Source: Enoplosus armatus
Taxonomy: Eukaryota; Chordata; Actinopteri; Centrarchiformes; Enoplosidae
DNA length: 64,000 bases
Assembly: GCF_043641665.1 (NCBI RefSeq)
Contig: NC_092196.1
Coordinates: forward strand, 11,421,192-11,485,191
Direction: 5' to 3'
Part shown: positions 1 through 11,128 of the stretch, in pieces
Position numbering within the stretch: the stretch's first letter is position 1
Layout: each line of letters opens with the position of its first letter
Made by a program: the position numbers and the translations under genes
Notes under the pieces: model-generated
The model's input: the letters and a program-made list of their open reading frames with translations, nothing else
Database searches by the model: none
What the model was told of the DNA's origin: nothing

Positions 1-784
1 GCCTCGGAGAGAAACATTAGCAAGGCCATTACTGATAAAGGGAAGTGAAAGCACTCAATGCTAAAGCTCTCTTTCTGCACAAATCAAATGCTTCTATTGC
101 TGGACAAGATTGCTGCAAAGTGTTGATATAGTTGAATTTTATTACAATGTGTCAGGCATGTGGGTACATCTGGCCAGTGTCCTACTAAATCAATAATCCT
201 TTACTCTCCCCAAACCCAAAAAATAGTTGCCTGCTGTGAGCGCAAATCCTCCCTACCCTGTGTGTGTGTGTGTGTGTGCATGCTTGTATGTATGCATAAC
301 ACATACATGCTTATTTGTGTCTTGTGTGTCTGGGGGGGGGGGGGCACATCAAATGACAAGGGATTATCTGTCTGTGTGGTGTCTGATTCCACGCAGGGGG
401 TTAGCAGTACGTCTGAGCGTCAAAGGCAGATTGAGTGAGTTAAAGTCTCGTGCTATCTGTGAAGGCATGCCTATGATCTTGTCCAATAATCCCCCCCCCC
501 CCCTCTCAAAATCCGTGTCCCCAATCATCTCTCCCTTTAGGACCTCCACTGGGGGCTCTGCAGTCAGATTGGGAGACAAAGCTTCTCCCTTCCACCCCAC
601 CCCACTCTCCCCCACCCCGTCTCAAAACTCTGCCCCATGCCAGACAGAGCAGCTTCCACTTGGTTGGGTAATTGTGCAGGAGGGTGGAGGTAACACAGGA
701 CCTCGAGAGGTTAGGGCCTGGACTGGGATGAAGTGGCTGAATGAGAAAGAGAGAGACAGGCTGTTGACTTTTATATAACTCAGC

Positions 785-1400
785 TGTATGCTTGTCCTGT
801 GAGGCGTTAGCTAAATGCTAACATGCTCACAATAGCAATGTTAATATGCTGATGTTTTGGAGGTATAATGTTCACCGTGTTCACCAGTTTTACATGCTAA
901 CATTTCCTAATAACCACTAATGTCACATTCATGTTATATTGCTTACCACCTGCAATATATCTCTTGGTGAAAAGAACTACAGGAGTGTCAACAAACAAAC
1001 AAGTGGTAACATGGCTGCAAAACCATTACCAATTAAACTAATTGAAGAAATTCAGCTAATTTAAAAGGAGCTATACACTGTTTGTATCAGGTTTAACTTA
1101 AATGAACCGCTACAAATGTGTAACACAACAAAAGTTGCTAATTTAGGATATTTATCTGGTCTGACTGCAAGGCAGCGGGGGTATCCATCTTGGAACGAAT
1201 GCAGCCATGTTGGAATAACGAGAGATGTTCCTACAATTCGCCCTGTGGAGAACATGAATTTGTGGTCCAAATTTCATGGTAATCCATCCAATAGCTGTTG
1301 AAATATTTCACCTAAAACCACAAATATCAAACTCATGGTGGCGCTAGAAGAAATGTCAGAGGACCACCAAAGTCAGTAGGATTCATCCTCTGTCTATTTT
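785..1400 (+). repeat. dispersed teleost repeat, degenerate copy
   Basis: The stretch begins with the block of alternating GCTAACATGCT-type words at 805-960. It ends with the phrases AAATTTCATGGTAATCCATC (1,269-1,288) and CTCATGGTGGCGCTAGAAGA (1,332-1,351), followed by the 'aggattcatcctctg' ending. I recognise this combination as a very common unclassified repeat in percomorph genomes. I do not assign a family name. A piece of the same family lies at about 25,780-25,930. Confidence 0.6.
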
Positions 1401-2222
1401 AGCAGACGTTGCCCTCCGTAGAGCCACACTGCTAGCATGGCATCACATGATCACTGAGCCTTACTGCACACGTAACAAACAGACGTCACTGTTGGTAAAT
1501 AAAAGTCCCACTTCATCTGATCTTCAATGGCTTTCCTGTATCCCACTCTTGTATTTTCTGTGTCAGGTGACAATTCTGCTCTGCTGATAAAAAACAGCAT
1601 CCTTTATCCTTGAGACTGGCTTTAAAAACAATATGTCACCTTCATCACGGTGGCTGGATGATGGAGGAGGAAGGTAAATCCTGGAGCTGCCTTTATTCCA
1701 CTGGCCTTGCCCTGACCTTCCAAGGGTTAAATCCAGTTTAAAGCCATTAAGAAACCTGAGGAGCTGACAGAAAGGTCTCCAAGGCTCACTGAATGAAAAC
1801 AAGTGCGCTACGGTCCATGTGGTGGTCTTTGAAGTGGTCAGATAAGACCTCTGTGTTGTATGTGTCCTGTCCTCCAGATACAGAACATGCTATTCTACAT
1901 AGAGGTTGTTTTAAGTTGACACGACAAGGTCACATTCACATGACCTTTAATATCTACCCTCCTTCTGTAGGTCTATGCTGCTTTGAAAGGTCACGACCTC
2001 TGCAGGTTTTTTAGTATTCTGAATGGACAGTGACAGCCGGAGGGTTTAAGTCACCGTGATGAACAGATGAGGTCAGGATTATCCCACTAAAGATACCACC
2101 TGCATTACCTCAGTGTCACACATTACACCCCACAGCACAGGCAAATTCAACTCTAATTGAAAAAAAAGTTAAATAAAACTATATGTAAATTAAAAGTATT
2201 CTAAAAATGGATAACATAAATG

Positions 2223-2230
<8 letters not shown>

Positions 2231-2261
<31 letters not shown>
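2231..2261. repeat. (GT)n microsatellite
   Basis: About 15 uninterrupted GT units, in intergenic sequence. Confidence 0.95.
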
Positions 2262-2264
<3 letters not shown>

Positions 2265-3769
2265 ACAGGAGCACTCCAGTGATTTAGTATGGCACTTCTA
2301 GGAAGTTAGGAGACTCACAAGAGACATATGTAAGAATAGTCTGAATCAACAGAGGCTGAGACATCTGGAGTTTTAGTGCCAAGTATTTTGGGTAAAGCTC
2401 CAAAAACTGGATCATACACTTCCCATAATGCTTGACATCATCTTTTTTGTTAAAACCCCTCTTTACTAGTAAACTCCCATGTCTTTCTAACTCCATGTTA
2501 AAGCATGCTTTCTATTAAACATTTGTTGTCACTTGAGTCATTTCTTTAATGTGTTTCAGACTACAAGGTGAATTTTAGAGGCAGCTGAGAAGTCAGCTGA
2601 AAGGTGAAATAAGGCGCTGATAGAGGAGAAGACGCAAAAGACTCAAGGCTTCGCTTTCTGACTCAACACACCTGAAGACTTGACAAAGCTCAACCAGAGC
2701 CACAGAAGACACCATGCAACTGTTTTCACAGGCTGCAAGTAGTTCAAGTAGTGATAAGTAAACTGATCTTGATGTTGTGCCTCTTTGAGTGGGGGTTTGT
2801 GTATTTACGTGGACTACAGCAGTAACCAGATGTGCAGGTAAACCCAACATATTGCAGTAAAATTCTGTTAAATGATTTTGTTTTGTTTTCGTGTGTTTAG
2901 AAATTAATGTTTTAATCAGACTTGATAAATGTCGGTATTTGTAGTATTTATACACAAAATAATTGTTCAGCTGGCCTTTCCTCCTCACCGAACAGCTGCA
3001 ACTATCCCACTTTACATCCTCTACCCCTGTAAGATACACTGCAGTCCGTTTAAAACGGGGAAGTGTGTCTGGAAACAAAGTGCCCTTTAAAATTAGACTC
3101 TCTTCCTGCTAATTTTGGACACCTGCATCCTGTCATAGTTAACGCATCCTGTGGGGTCATGTGCTCTCATCCTGATGCTTGTCGCTGGAAACAGATGTAG
3201 CACGCAGGCCTGTATGTCGGCCGCCCCGTTCACTTCTGGGGGTCATTGTGTGGAGCCGAGCAGGGTCTTGACAAGGTGAAGCAGCAAGGGGGGCATGTAA
3301 TGAGGGGAAGGATGAGAGAGAGGAAAGAATAAGACAACACTGAGGGAAAGAGACAGAGATAAACTTTACAACACTTTACATACAGTATATGGTACATAAA
3401 CCAAGAGGAAACATGACAGACAGTGCCTGTGACGCTGTTGTTCCTGTAGACACATGACACCTTAAGAGCATGTGCTCTCCTCCTTAAAGGACAATAACTC
3501 ACCAGGCAGAGCCAAAGTTAGTCCACTGCCTGTCTGTAAAGCTATATTAGTCAGCGACTGAACCCCACACATGATCACACTGATGCAGAGTTACCTTGTC
3601 ACCCCCTATAAATACTGAAGCAGGAGTTCTCCACTGGCTGCTTTTATCTCATGATGGCACCACAGATATGAATACAAAGGTAACCGTATCAGTTTACCAG
3701 CAACTCTAATGCACAGTAATACATGTTATATCTATAACAATATGGATTAGATGGAGTTAGAACATGTTA

Positions 3770-3910
3770 ATTTGCTTAGAGGTGCTGGTAGGCAGATTTT
3801 GTTACCTTTGGACAGAGCCAGGCTAGCTGTTTCCCCCTGCTTCCAGTCTTTGTGCTAAGCTATGCTAACTGACTTTTGGCTCCAGCTGCAGATATTCCCA
3901 GAATCTCGAA
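3770..3910. repeat. one arm of a percomorph fold-back (MITE-like) repeat
   Basis: It carries the diagnostic words GGTGCTGGTAGGCAGATTTT, GGACAGAGCCAGGCTAGCTG and CCAGTCTTTGTGCTAAGCTA. The same words occur in inverted pairs in the fuller copies at 16,797-17,125 and 30,365-30,910. Only the right arm is present here. Confidence 0.7.
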
Positions 3911-4864
3911 TTATTACTTTAAATCTGTAAAACAGAGTTATGTTACATTGCAGAACTATTTGTCTCAGACACACCAAAACACACACACCACCAAATGGGT
4001 CACCTTTATCTTCCCAGCTCCACATTCAGTGACTACATGTTAATACACCTCTTAAATACTCTATTATCTTACTCGGGTAAGGTGTTCTCCCAAATCCATT
4101 TATTGTGATTAGTTATGTGTGATAGTACAACGGTTACCTTTTCTGGACACAATCTCTCACTGCTGATAACAAAGATGAGAATAAGGATGGTATTGATGAT
4201 GTACTGCCTGAGCCTGCCTGCTGATAACGTGAGAAAGCCATTAATCTCATCAGTCGTCCTGTTTCAGGCAGTGACCCCCTCCCGTCCTCCTCTTCCTCCA
4301 CCCCCTCTTCCCATGCTGTCACTCTCCCGGCCTGCACCTGTCAGATTAGTCTCACATCCTCAGCTGCCACTCCATATGATACGCCTCCTTACTGCCCAGA
4401 GCCCACATGTATATCATCTCCCTTTGCATGTATTTATGCATTTGAGTGTGTGAAAAGGAAAGTTTGGGGGGGAGGGCAATCCCATGCAGAATGTGTGTGG
4501 CTGTTGGTTCCCAGTGTCCCCCCTGTGTTGCAGCAGGATTTGGCTTGGTAACATTAACATGCAGGCGATAGACTGTAGATTAACACCCCCAAATCACTGG
4601 ATTATTTGCGGTCCCATAAAATGAAACCTAACTCTGTGAGTGGATGGAGGAGGGAGGTTTACTTCTCCATTGTCTGATAATATTTTAGACCAGCAGCAGC
4701 ATTATGATTACCTGGTCAGAGGTGTCATGGCTGCCATGCTCTGCTCCTGCTTGTCTGACACTGCAGAGGTGACAGTTTTGGGAACCTGGTGCAGATTGTG
4801 AAAACACTGCCACAAATCTCTTCTACTGGCTCACATCAGGCACCGGGATAAAGGCAGGATGGAG

Positions 4865-4912
4865 GTCCGGGGTGGGGGTGGAGGTAGTAGGGGGTAAGGG
4901 GGGGTAGCCTCC
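4865..4912 (+). other. G-rich tract with quadruplex potential
   Basis: Successive G runs of 4, 5, 5 and 7 bases are separated by short loops, which fits the usual four-run G-quadruplex pattern. Function is unknown. The tract lies about 1 kb upstream of the gprc5b promoter. Confidence 0.5.
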
Positions 4913-5178
4913 CTAGTAGATGGACTGGAGCAGCTGAGGCGACAAGCATGTGACGAGAGGGAGAAATAATAAGCACCACAGCGGTTTGTAGCTGTGTCAA
5001 GTACCCACATGTAACCAGAGTAACCCCGGAAAAGAGGCTAGATTACTTTCAAAATAAGAGAGTCACTTCTTAACAACGAAAACGCAAGACAGGCAGGGAT
5101 TATAAGTGAGTTGACAATAGTCAAACAAACAGTAGCCTACGTGACATGACATGAAATACTCACAATGCACTTTCATGG

Positions 5179-5228
5179 CAGCACTGGTGGTTCAATCCCT
5201 GGCTCCTCCGAACTCCTGGCCAGATGTT

Positions 5229-5264
<36 letters not shown>

Positions 5265-5320
5265 GTGTGCGAATTGTAAAGTTATTTGGATAAAGGTGCT
5301 ACATGAATGTTGTTTCACAG
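5179..5320 (+). mobile_element. tRNA-type SINE-like fragment
   Basis: The sequence GGTTCAATCCC at about 5,189 resembles an RNA polymerase III B box. Downstream, after a (GT)n expansion, comes TTGTAAAGTTATTTGGATAA and 'ggtgctacatgaatg'. This is a degenerate form of the 3' tail seen on many fish SINE/LINE repeats. The copy is fragmentary and has no coding capacity. Confidence 0.5.
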
Positions 5321-5579
5321 TAATACTTTCACAATGAGCTGGTTTGATTTATGTTACAGTGGACCATAAACTTAGCTAAGAACTTTATTCTGAAAGATAT
5401 AACCGGAAATTGATTCTTAATAGTTTAACTTGACATCATATCGGCATATTTTTCTATGACTTAGCGCAGTGAACGAAGCAAAAACAGTCCCGCAAACTGG
5501 AACCACGCAGGAGCAGCACTTAGAGAGTCCAGATTGCGCGTGCAGCGTGTGACAGTGACATTAAGACAATATCTTTAGG

Positions 5580-5581
<2 letters not shown>

Positions 5582-5620
<39 letters not shown>

Positions 5621-5632
5621 CGCGTGTGTGTA
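5582..5632. repeat. (GT)n microsatellite in the gprc5b upstream region
   Basis: About 18 GT units, followed by TATGCGCGTGTGTG. It lies a few hundred bases upstream of the proposed first exon, so length variation could affect the promoter. Confidence 0.95.
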
Positions 5633-5791
5633 AGAGGGAGAGACCCGCCGCGTGTCTAGAAAGGACTTAATAAGGTGGTCCCCCTGTCAGACTCCAATTA
5701 ATTTATCGGAGAGTAAACCGGTTAAAGGGAGGGAGGACAGAGAGGAGACAGCGGGGACTGTGGCGGCTCTGGAGAGCTGTCACTTTCTCTC

Positions 5792-5835
<44 letters not shown>

Positions 5836-5837
5836 CG
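5792..5837. repeat. (GT)n(GC)n microsatellite at the gprc5b transcription start region
   Basis: About 17 GT units run directly into five GC units. Alternating purine-pyrimidine sequence of this kind can adopt Z-DNA. It sits inside the CpG-rich promoter or 5' UTR. Confidence 0.9.
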
Positions 5838-5879
5838 GAGAGGGGATTATCTGTACACACGTTATGCGGAGCGCAGTTT

Positions 5880-6406
5880 TGGTGATGCGTTCAGTCGGGA
5901 GATGTGCAGCGGGGAGCAGTGAGCGTCAACCCGGACACTCAGCGGCACATTCAGCGCAGTAGCAGGAGAAGGGGATCCGGCTGGTTTTGTTGGGGGGGGG
6001 GCACCGTTTCTGCGCATCACAGGACTCATTGTGTGTTTTATTTATTTTGATGAAGGCTCAGTCATTGGTGCAGAGTGAAAGTCAAAGATGCGCACGGCTG
6101 AACAAAGGATTTAGGGGGAAACGATCAAGAATCTTTTCCACATTTTAATCCTGACACCCGTGTTGTCATTCATGAGGACAACGGACACGGGCTGCACAAC
6201 CGGGTTCCTCTAGTTTCCAACCTGGAGCAGGAGGAATCATCTGGGCTGATCGCGAACAAGTCCATGTGGATGGAGAGAGAATACGCAAACACAGCGAGCC
6301 GCGCTCACTCCGAAATGTGACATTTTTATTCCGTCTCCCATCGTACCTGACAACTGTGCATCTGCCTTCGTCCTCGATCGGATTTGTTCAGCCTCCATCG
6401 ATTAAG
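5880..6406 (+). other. gprc5b: gprc5b noncoding first exon (5' UTR)
   Basis: The CpG-rich stretch ends with AAG followed by GTACGT at 6,407, a good splice donor. The next supported exon begins at 14,547, after a long pyrimidine-rich acceptor, only two bases before the gprc5b start codon. The first exon is therefore noncoding. Short upstream ATGs (for example 5,885 and 6,266) open small frames that could be uORFs. The 5' boundary is a guess. The donor is the firm part. Confidence 0.5.
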
Positions 6407-7026
6407 GTACGTGGTGCTCACCATGTAGCCCATAAGATATTGAATAATAAGACAGGGGGTATAGGGGAGCGTGATACCCTTGTGGAAATGTGTGTGCGTG
6501 ATATATATTCAGTGTGTAGGACTATATTTCAGCTGAAGAACCCACAGGGGATCTCTCTCTCTCTCTGTATTTGAATGCAACTCTCGGTAATGAAGGCTGT
6601 TTCGGGGCTTATCACAGCTGAGGTGGAAGTTGCATCACTGACAGCCCCTGGAGAAAGGCGTTTGGTGTCGATGCACCAAATGTACAGGTGTGTGTGAAGC
6701 AGAGAGGGCACGCGGTGTTGGAGACATGTTGCAGAGATGTAGGCTGTATTTACACACAGGGCTCCTCACATACGGCCTTGACCTCAAGGGGCATATGAGA
6801 AAAAAAACATGTTAAGCTTAACTAAAGACGTGTCTCTGGACTTTTTTTCTGAAATTTAACGACTGATTAGATGTGGCACATTTTTTTTGTCTCACGAGGA
6901 TGAAAATCTCCTTTAGTAGCCGCGCCTCCATTTTCATCCCACACAATACATGGGGGATATTTTAGGAGTGTCAATCACTCCTCCATTCTTTAGTTTAGAG
7001 GTTAGATGTCATTCTTTATTTTTGGA

Positions 7027-7027
<1 letters not shown>

Positions 7028-7068
<41 letters not shown>
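7028..7068. repeat. (AC)n microsatellite
   Basis: About 20 AC units in gprc5b intron 1. Confidence 0.95.
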
Positions 7069-7070
<2 letters not shown>

Positions 7071-7684
7071 CAGTGACAATGGTCTTACTGCTGCTCCCAC
7101 AAACAAACACACTCTTCTGGAACCCCCCAGGGATCCTCCCATGTGGTCGGTATTGTTAAGAGAGAGAAGAGAGAGGGGGGGTGTGGAAAAAAAGAAAAGA
7201 AAAAGAGCATTCTCTACATATGTGTTTGTATTAAGCTGCTCCTTAGGTCAGCTAAAACCAATGGTGCCCCCTCCCCCTTTGGGAGACGTGTCCCTCCCAC
7301 ACTGGCCTCATAAACAAGAGGCAGGGCTCTGAAGTGGTTGTCCAACTCGGAAAGAAATTGCTCTTAAATGCCCACTTGAGGCCAGTTAGACAAAAGGAAG
7401 TTTGTATGGGAATGGAAGTCAATGTATGGATTGACTTTCTGTTGGTGAATAGATAGATGACACGCGAGCCTGGAGCCTCTGTCAGTGCAGTATTTGTGTG
7501 CTCTGAGAGCTCCCGGGTCTGTTTTGGAGTCTTCTGTTTTCTATCATTAATCAATATTCTGCAGAGTGAAGCTGTTTATTCTCAGGCTGTGCTTTTTTTG
7601 TGAGCTAGTTAGCTTCCTCATGGGAAAAGAGGATGCTACAGTATCTCCTCGGGGCTTGTGCCATATGTACCATGTTTGGATGAT

Positions 7685-7715
7685 TGTGTGTGTGTGTGTG
7701 TGTGTGTGGGGGGGG
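7685..7715. repeat. (GT)n plus G-run
   Basis: About 12 GT units followed by eight G in gprc5b intron 1. Confidence 0.9.
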
Positions 7716-7835
7716 TCTTTATTTACACATGACACAGCTGAGTGTATGAGCTGGAGTGCCATTTTCACACACAGGGCAACTTCCCTGCTTCTCCTCTCAT
7801 ATGTGCATTTGTGTTCATGCACCCGCCCCTCCTCC

Positions 7836-7838
<3 letters not shown>

Positions 7839-7926
<88 letters not shown>
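7839..7926. repeat. interrupted (AC)n microsatellite
   Basis: Two long AC tracts are separated by AGACACAA. Together they span almost 90 bases in gprc5b intron 1. Confidence 0.95.
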
Positions 7927-7928
<2 letters not shown>

Positions 7929-8289
7929 TACAAACACACATACATGCTCCAGGCACAAGGCTCGCTCCAATTCTTCCTTCGCACATCCGGCTGCTCCTTG
8001 TTCCTCCTGCTCCTCTGATCACTATCACACTCTCTAACCGGATCTGATCTCTCTGGGCTCCTGTGATCAACCCCCCCCCCCCCTCCACAGATCCTATCAC
8101 TTTATCTATAATAGAAGATGCTTATTGATGTCACATGGAGGCAGAACACATGACACCAGAGGTCTGTGGCTCTGGTTTCAGGGGGCATTTCTGGGTTTGG
8201 GATGCCTTCACATCTGACCAATTGGTTGTTGTTGTAGGAAGAGGAGGAAGAAGAAGAAAAGGGAGCAGAGGGAGGGGTGTAAGGTGCTG

Positions 8290-8370
8290 GCGCCGTTAAT
8301 CGTTAAGTCAATTAGCATATGGTCTTGCTGTGAGCCCAATCACATGGTAATGAGGCCTAATTAGGATGGC
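8290..8370 (+). promoter_or_regulatory. candidate homeodomain-rich enhancer element
   Basis: Within about 80 bases lie TTAATCG, CAATTAGCATATG (homeodomain core overlapping an E-box), GGTAATGAGG and the perfect palindrome CCTAATTAGG. The stretch is not repetitive and resembles conserved noncoding elements near developmental genes. This is pattern recognition only. No conservation data were available. Confidence 0.3.
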
Positions 8371-8879
8371 TAGGGGTGTCTGAAGAGGATGGGGAAAATG
8401 CTTCCACTGTCAGTTTCTTCATGCTGACACCCAGGAGGCCGGCGCAGTGAATGGACTACCACTTTTTCAGTCTCGCCATTCAATATCTTTTCATGTCTTT
8501 CCTCTCAGCCCTGCTTCTCCTGTCGTCTGTGAGTCTTATTTTCCTCGGTCCTCGCCGACTCCTTTTCAATATTTTAACACAACCATAAGTCATGTCTTGA
8601 CATCTACTGCGTCTCTGCCCCTCTTTCTTCTTCATCCCCTTTTATTCCCATCTTTTTATCTGCCACTACCAGCTGCAAGGGATTGGTGATGTCACTCTGT
8701 GGGGCTTACAGATGTGTAGAGACTGGAGAGACAGAGTCAGGCGAATCAGATCGTGCATTGTAATTCATGGTTATTGTGCATTTTATTTGAAGCAGGAAGT
8801 TGGATGAATTTCCAGTTGCAAGCTAAATGCATTCCTCCCTTATGATCGAAGTTAGTGTAGTTGTGTTTTTAGGTGTAAT

Positions 8880-8922
8880 TCTATGCACAGTGAACTTGTA
8901 TTAAAGGTTCACTGTGCATAGA
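8880..8922. repeat. perfect inverted repeat (16-bp arms, 11-nt loop)
   Basis: TCTATGCACAGTGAAC at 8,880-8,895 is followed by 11 bases and then its exact reverse complement at 8,907-8,922. The whole element would form an uninterrupted 16-bp stem in the gprc5b intron 1 transcript. Confidence 0.9.
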
Positions 8923-10027
8923 CGCTGTGATGTCAGGTCTGTTTATTTTCAGCAAACCTATCTAACATGGAAATCTTATGTAAATTGGCCATGCTTTTGC
9001 AATTTTCTGCGTAGGAGGTCTCTGACTCCAGCTGAATGCACGATTGGTGAGGCCATCTCTGGAAAGTCACAACTTCATGGATTACAACAGCCATGTGTCC
9101 TGTCAAAGTGTCCTTGAGGGAGAAAGAGAGCGCCAATCTGTTATGGATGAGCATTCTACCTAAGAGTATGTCCACATGAAAGCCGGTTAATTTTAAAAAC
9201 ACAACACATTTTTCCTCCATTTCAGTTTTAATGCAGAACCTCTGTCCACATTAAAACAGCATTTTCCTCTCCCAACAATGGAGCTTCTCCAAAAACTCCA
9301 GAGAGGATAAATGTTAAAATGCCAGCTTGGTGACGTCAGAAAAGAGACTTGCCTGTCAAAGAGACACATGAGTCAGAGAAGAAGAAAGACATATATATGT
9401 AATATATCTGTATAAATGTAATATATATATAAGACCTCAGGTAAGACAGACAGGTACTCATTACTTCTGTGACCTCCCTCCATTTCTTCTCCTTTCTGGA
9501 CAATATTTCAGGCCAGACTCCAACTCTAGGAGCAACTTCAAGCCAATTATTCTCACGCAAGAGGGTCAAGACAGAAGTTATAACTGATAAAAGACCAGTC
9601 TGAAGTGCCTCCAATGACAAACCTAGCTATTAGAGCATACAAGCTTATTTAGAAGCGCAGATGTGTTTTTAATCCAACGTAAATCTCATGCAGTGAGACA
9701 GGACATCCAGACGGCCTGCGTTAATTTAACATGACTGATATCTAAGGCCTTATGTAATCCCAGTGACTGATGCAAGATGTAAATTTATGCGCTGTCAGAA
9801 AAGGAAAGGTCTGTTAGTGTTAGAGAAGACAGTGTTTCTCTCTCGAACGGCGTCACCGGCAAACAGATGCCAGCACAGGTCCTGCAAATGACCTGCTCAC
9901 CTCAACAGCTGGAGCCAGAAACCTACACACTCCTATGCACACACCCACACACATTTTCTCCATTATCGTCTCAGTAGTCTGAATAACAGTAGGAGAAAAA
10001 AATGAGAATTGAAGCAAGTCGTCAAAA

Positions 10028-10112
10028 TGCAATAATCCTCCTAATTATCACCACGGTAATTAGACAGCATCTGGTTGTGTGCTATGTCTGATAATTATAG
10101 GCGGAGGTAATT
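10028..10112 (+). promoter_or_regulatory. candidate enhancer with clustered TAATT cores
   Basis: Four TAATT/AATTA homeodomain cores (CTAATTATC, GGTAATTAG, GATAATTATAG, GGTAATTG) and one AATAATCC (OTX/bicoid-like) fall within about 90 bases of non-repetitive DNA in gprc5b intron 1. Such clustering is typical of developmental enhancers but is not proof of one. Confidence 0.3.
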
Positions 10113-10569
10113 GTACAGGACGGCTTGCTACTAGATGTCCCCGTCCGTACCTATCCAGCCTGGAGCAGATTTGAAGGACTGCGGTGCTGCACATTTGCCC
10201 TCTCATGGCTGTATTCCTGTTGTGTGTTAAACAGCAGCGCTATAAGGAATGCATGCTGCATACTTGCCACATTCGGCTTTGTGTGAGAATGTGGTGCCTT
10301 CACACACGGATGCATAATACAGAATGTTATATTTACATGCAAATAGAGCCAACCACACATGGGCATTATGCCAGCCTGTGCATACGTGTGAGTGACACGT
10401 GCAGCATGAATGCATGCGACCGTGTAGAATACAAAACTAAGACGGACCTCTTGAGTGCCAGCAGGCTGCTTGGCACTGAGGAAGATGATGCCTGAGAAAC
10501 AGCAGCCATGCAGCAGAACTGGCAGGCGCTGGATCCTTCCCCAGTTACATAAGATACACAGCAAGAATA

Positions 10570-10720
10570 AAGGCTAAAGGGGGAGGGAGGGAGGAGGAAG
10601 GGGCACAAGGAGGGGAGAAGAAGGAGAAGCCAAAATGGAAGGAAGAGGGGTGTGTTTGGGATTAGATGTTGGGGGTGAAAAGAGGGAGAAAATATAGGGA
10701 GAGGAGGCACATCTTTCACA
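10570..10720 (+). repeat. purine-rich low-complexity block
   Basis: About 150 bases are almost entirely A and G on the plus strand, with many GGGAGG and GGAGAAG words. Homopurine tracts of this kind can form triplex DNA. No coding signal. Confidence 0.7.
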
Positions 10721-11089
10721 TCACACCTTCAAATGTAGCAGAAGGATGAGACCGCTCCGGCAGCTCTGGAGGAGAGGTGGCATTCAAAGCCGACAGGATA
10801 GTGGATTTTAAATGGAGGGGAGGACAGAAATGGCTGCATGGAGCGGGAGTGACAGAGAGAGAAACATGTCTAGGAAGATGGGAGGGGAGGGGAGGATGAG
10901 ACGGCGGCAGCATCCTCTGTGCTGCACAAAGCGGAAGGCCATGGGCTCTCTCTCTCTCTCTCTCTCTTCACATGACTCATGTTAGTGAGAAGCAGAGAAG
11001 AGGACTCAAGTGTGTGGCATGTGTGCTGTAGGTGTGCGTTATGTACTGTATGTCGTGCATGTGCATTGGTAATTTTGCACTTGTGTTTG

Positions 11090-11094
<5 letters not shown>

Positions 11095-11127
<33 letters not shown>
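11095..11127. repeat. (GT)n microsatellite
   Basis: About 16 GT units in gprc5b intron 1. Confidence 0.95.

Positions 11128-11128
<1 letters not shown>

Larger units (their letters stand above)
1..5460. other. intergenic region upstream of gprc5b
   Basis: I find no exon with homology, splice sites and an open frame here. Open frames in this stretch are short and low in complexity. The region holds a G12 run near 332 and a C13 run near 491, a dispersed teleost repeat (about 785-1,400), a (GT)n tract at 2,231, one arm of a fold-back repeat (about 3,770-3,910), a G-rich stretch (4,865-4,912) and a SINE-like fragment (5,179-5,320). It may contain distal regulatory DNA for gprc5b, but nothing proves that. 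Confidence 0.6.
5460..5880 (+). promoter_or_regulatory. gprc5b: CpG-rich promoter region of gprc5b
   Basis: From about 5,460 the sequence becomes rich in CpG (CCGCGTG, GCGCGCGCGG, TGCGGAGCGC) compared with the AT-rich DNA on either side. It leads into the noncoding exon that ends at a consensus donor at 6,407. Two (GT)n tracts interrupt it. No TATA box is obvious. The transcription start cannot be fixed from sequence alone. Confidence 0.5.

Noticed and set aside
227..778. A 183-codon open frame on the plus strand near the left end
   Set aside because: It crosses a GT repeat, a G12 run and a C13 run. Composition is low in complexity and no domain is visible.
2593..3078. A 161-codon open frame on the minus strand
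   Set aside because: No recognisable domain, no splice signals that would join it to another exon, and typical noncoding composition.
5180..5320. A true tRNA gene, because of the B-box-like GGTTCAATCCC
   Set aside because: No acceptor stem, A box or cloverleaf can be folded around it. A degenerate SINE-type fragment explains it better.
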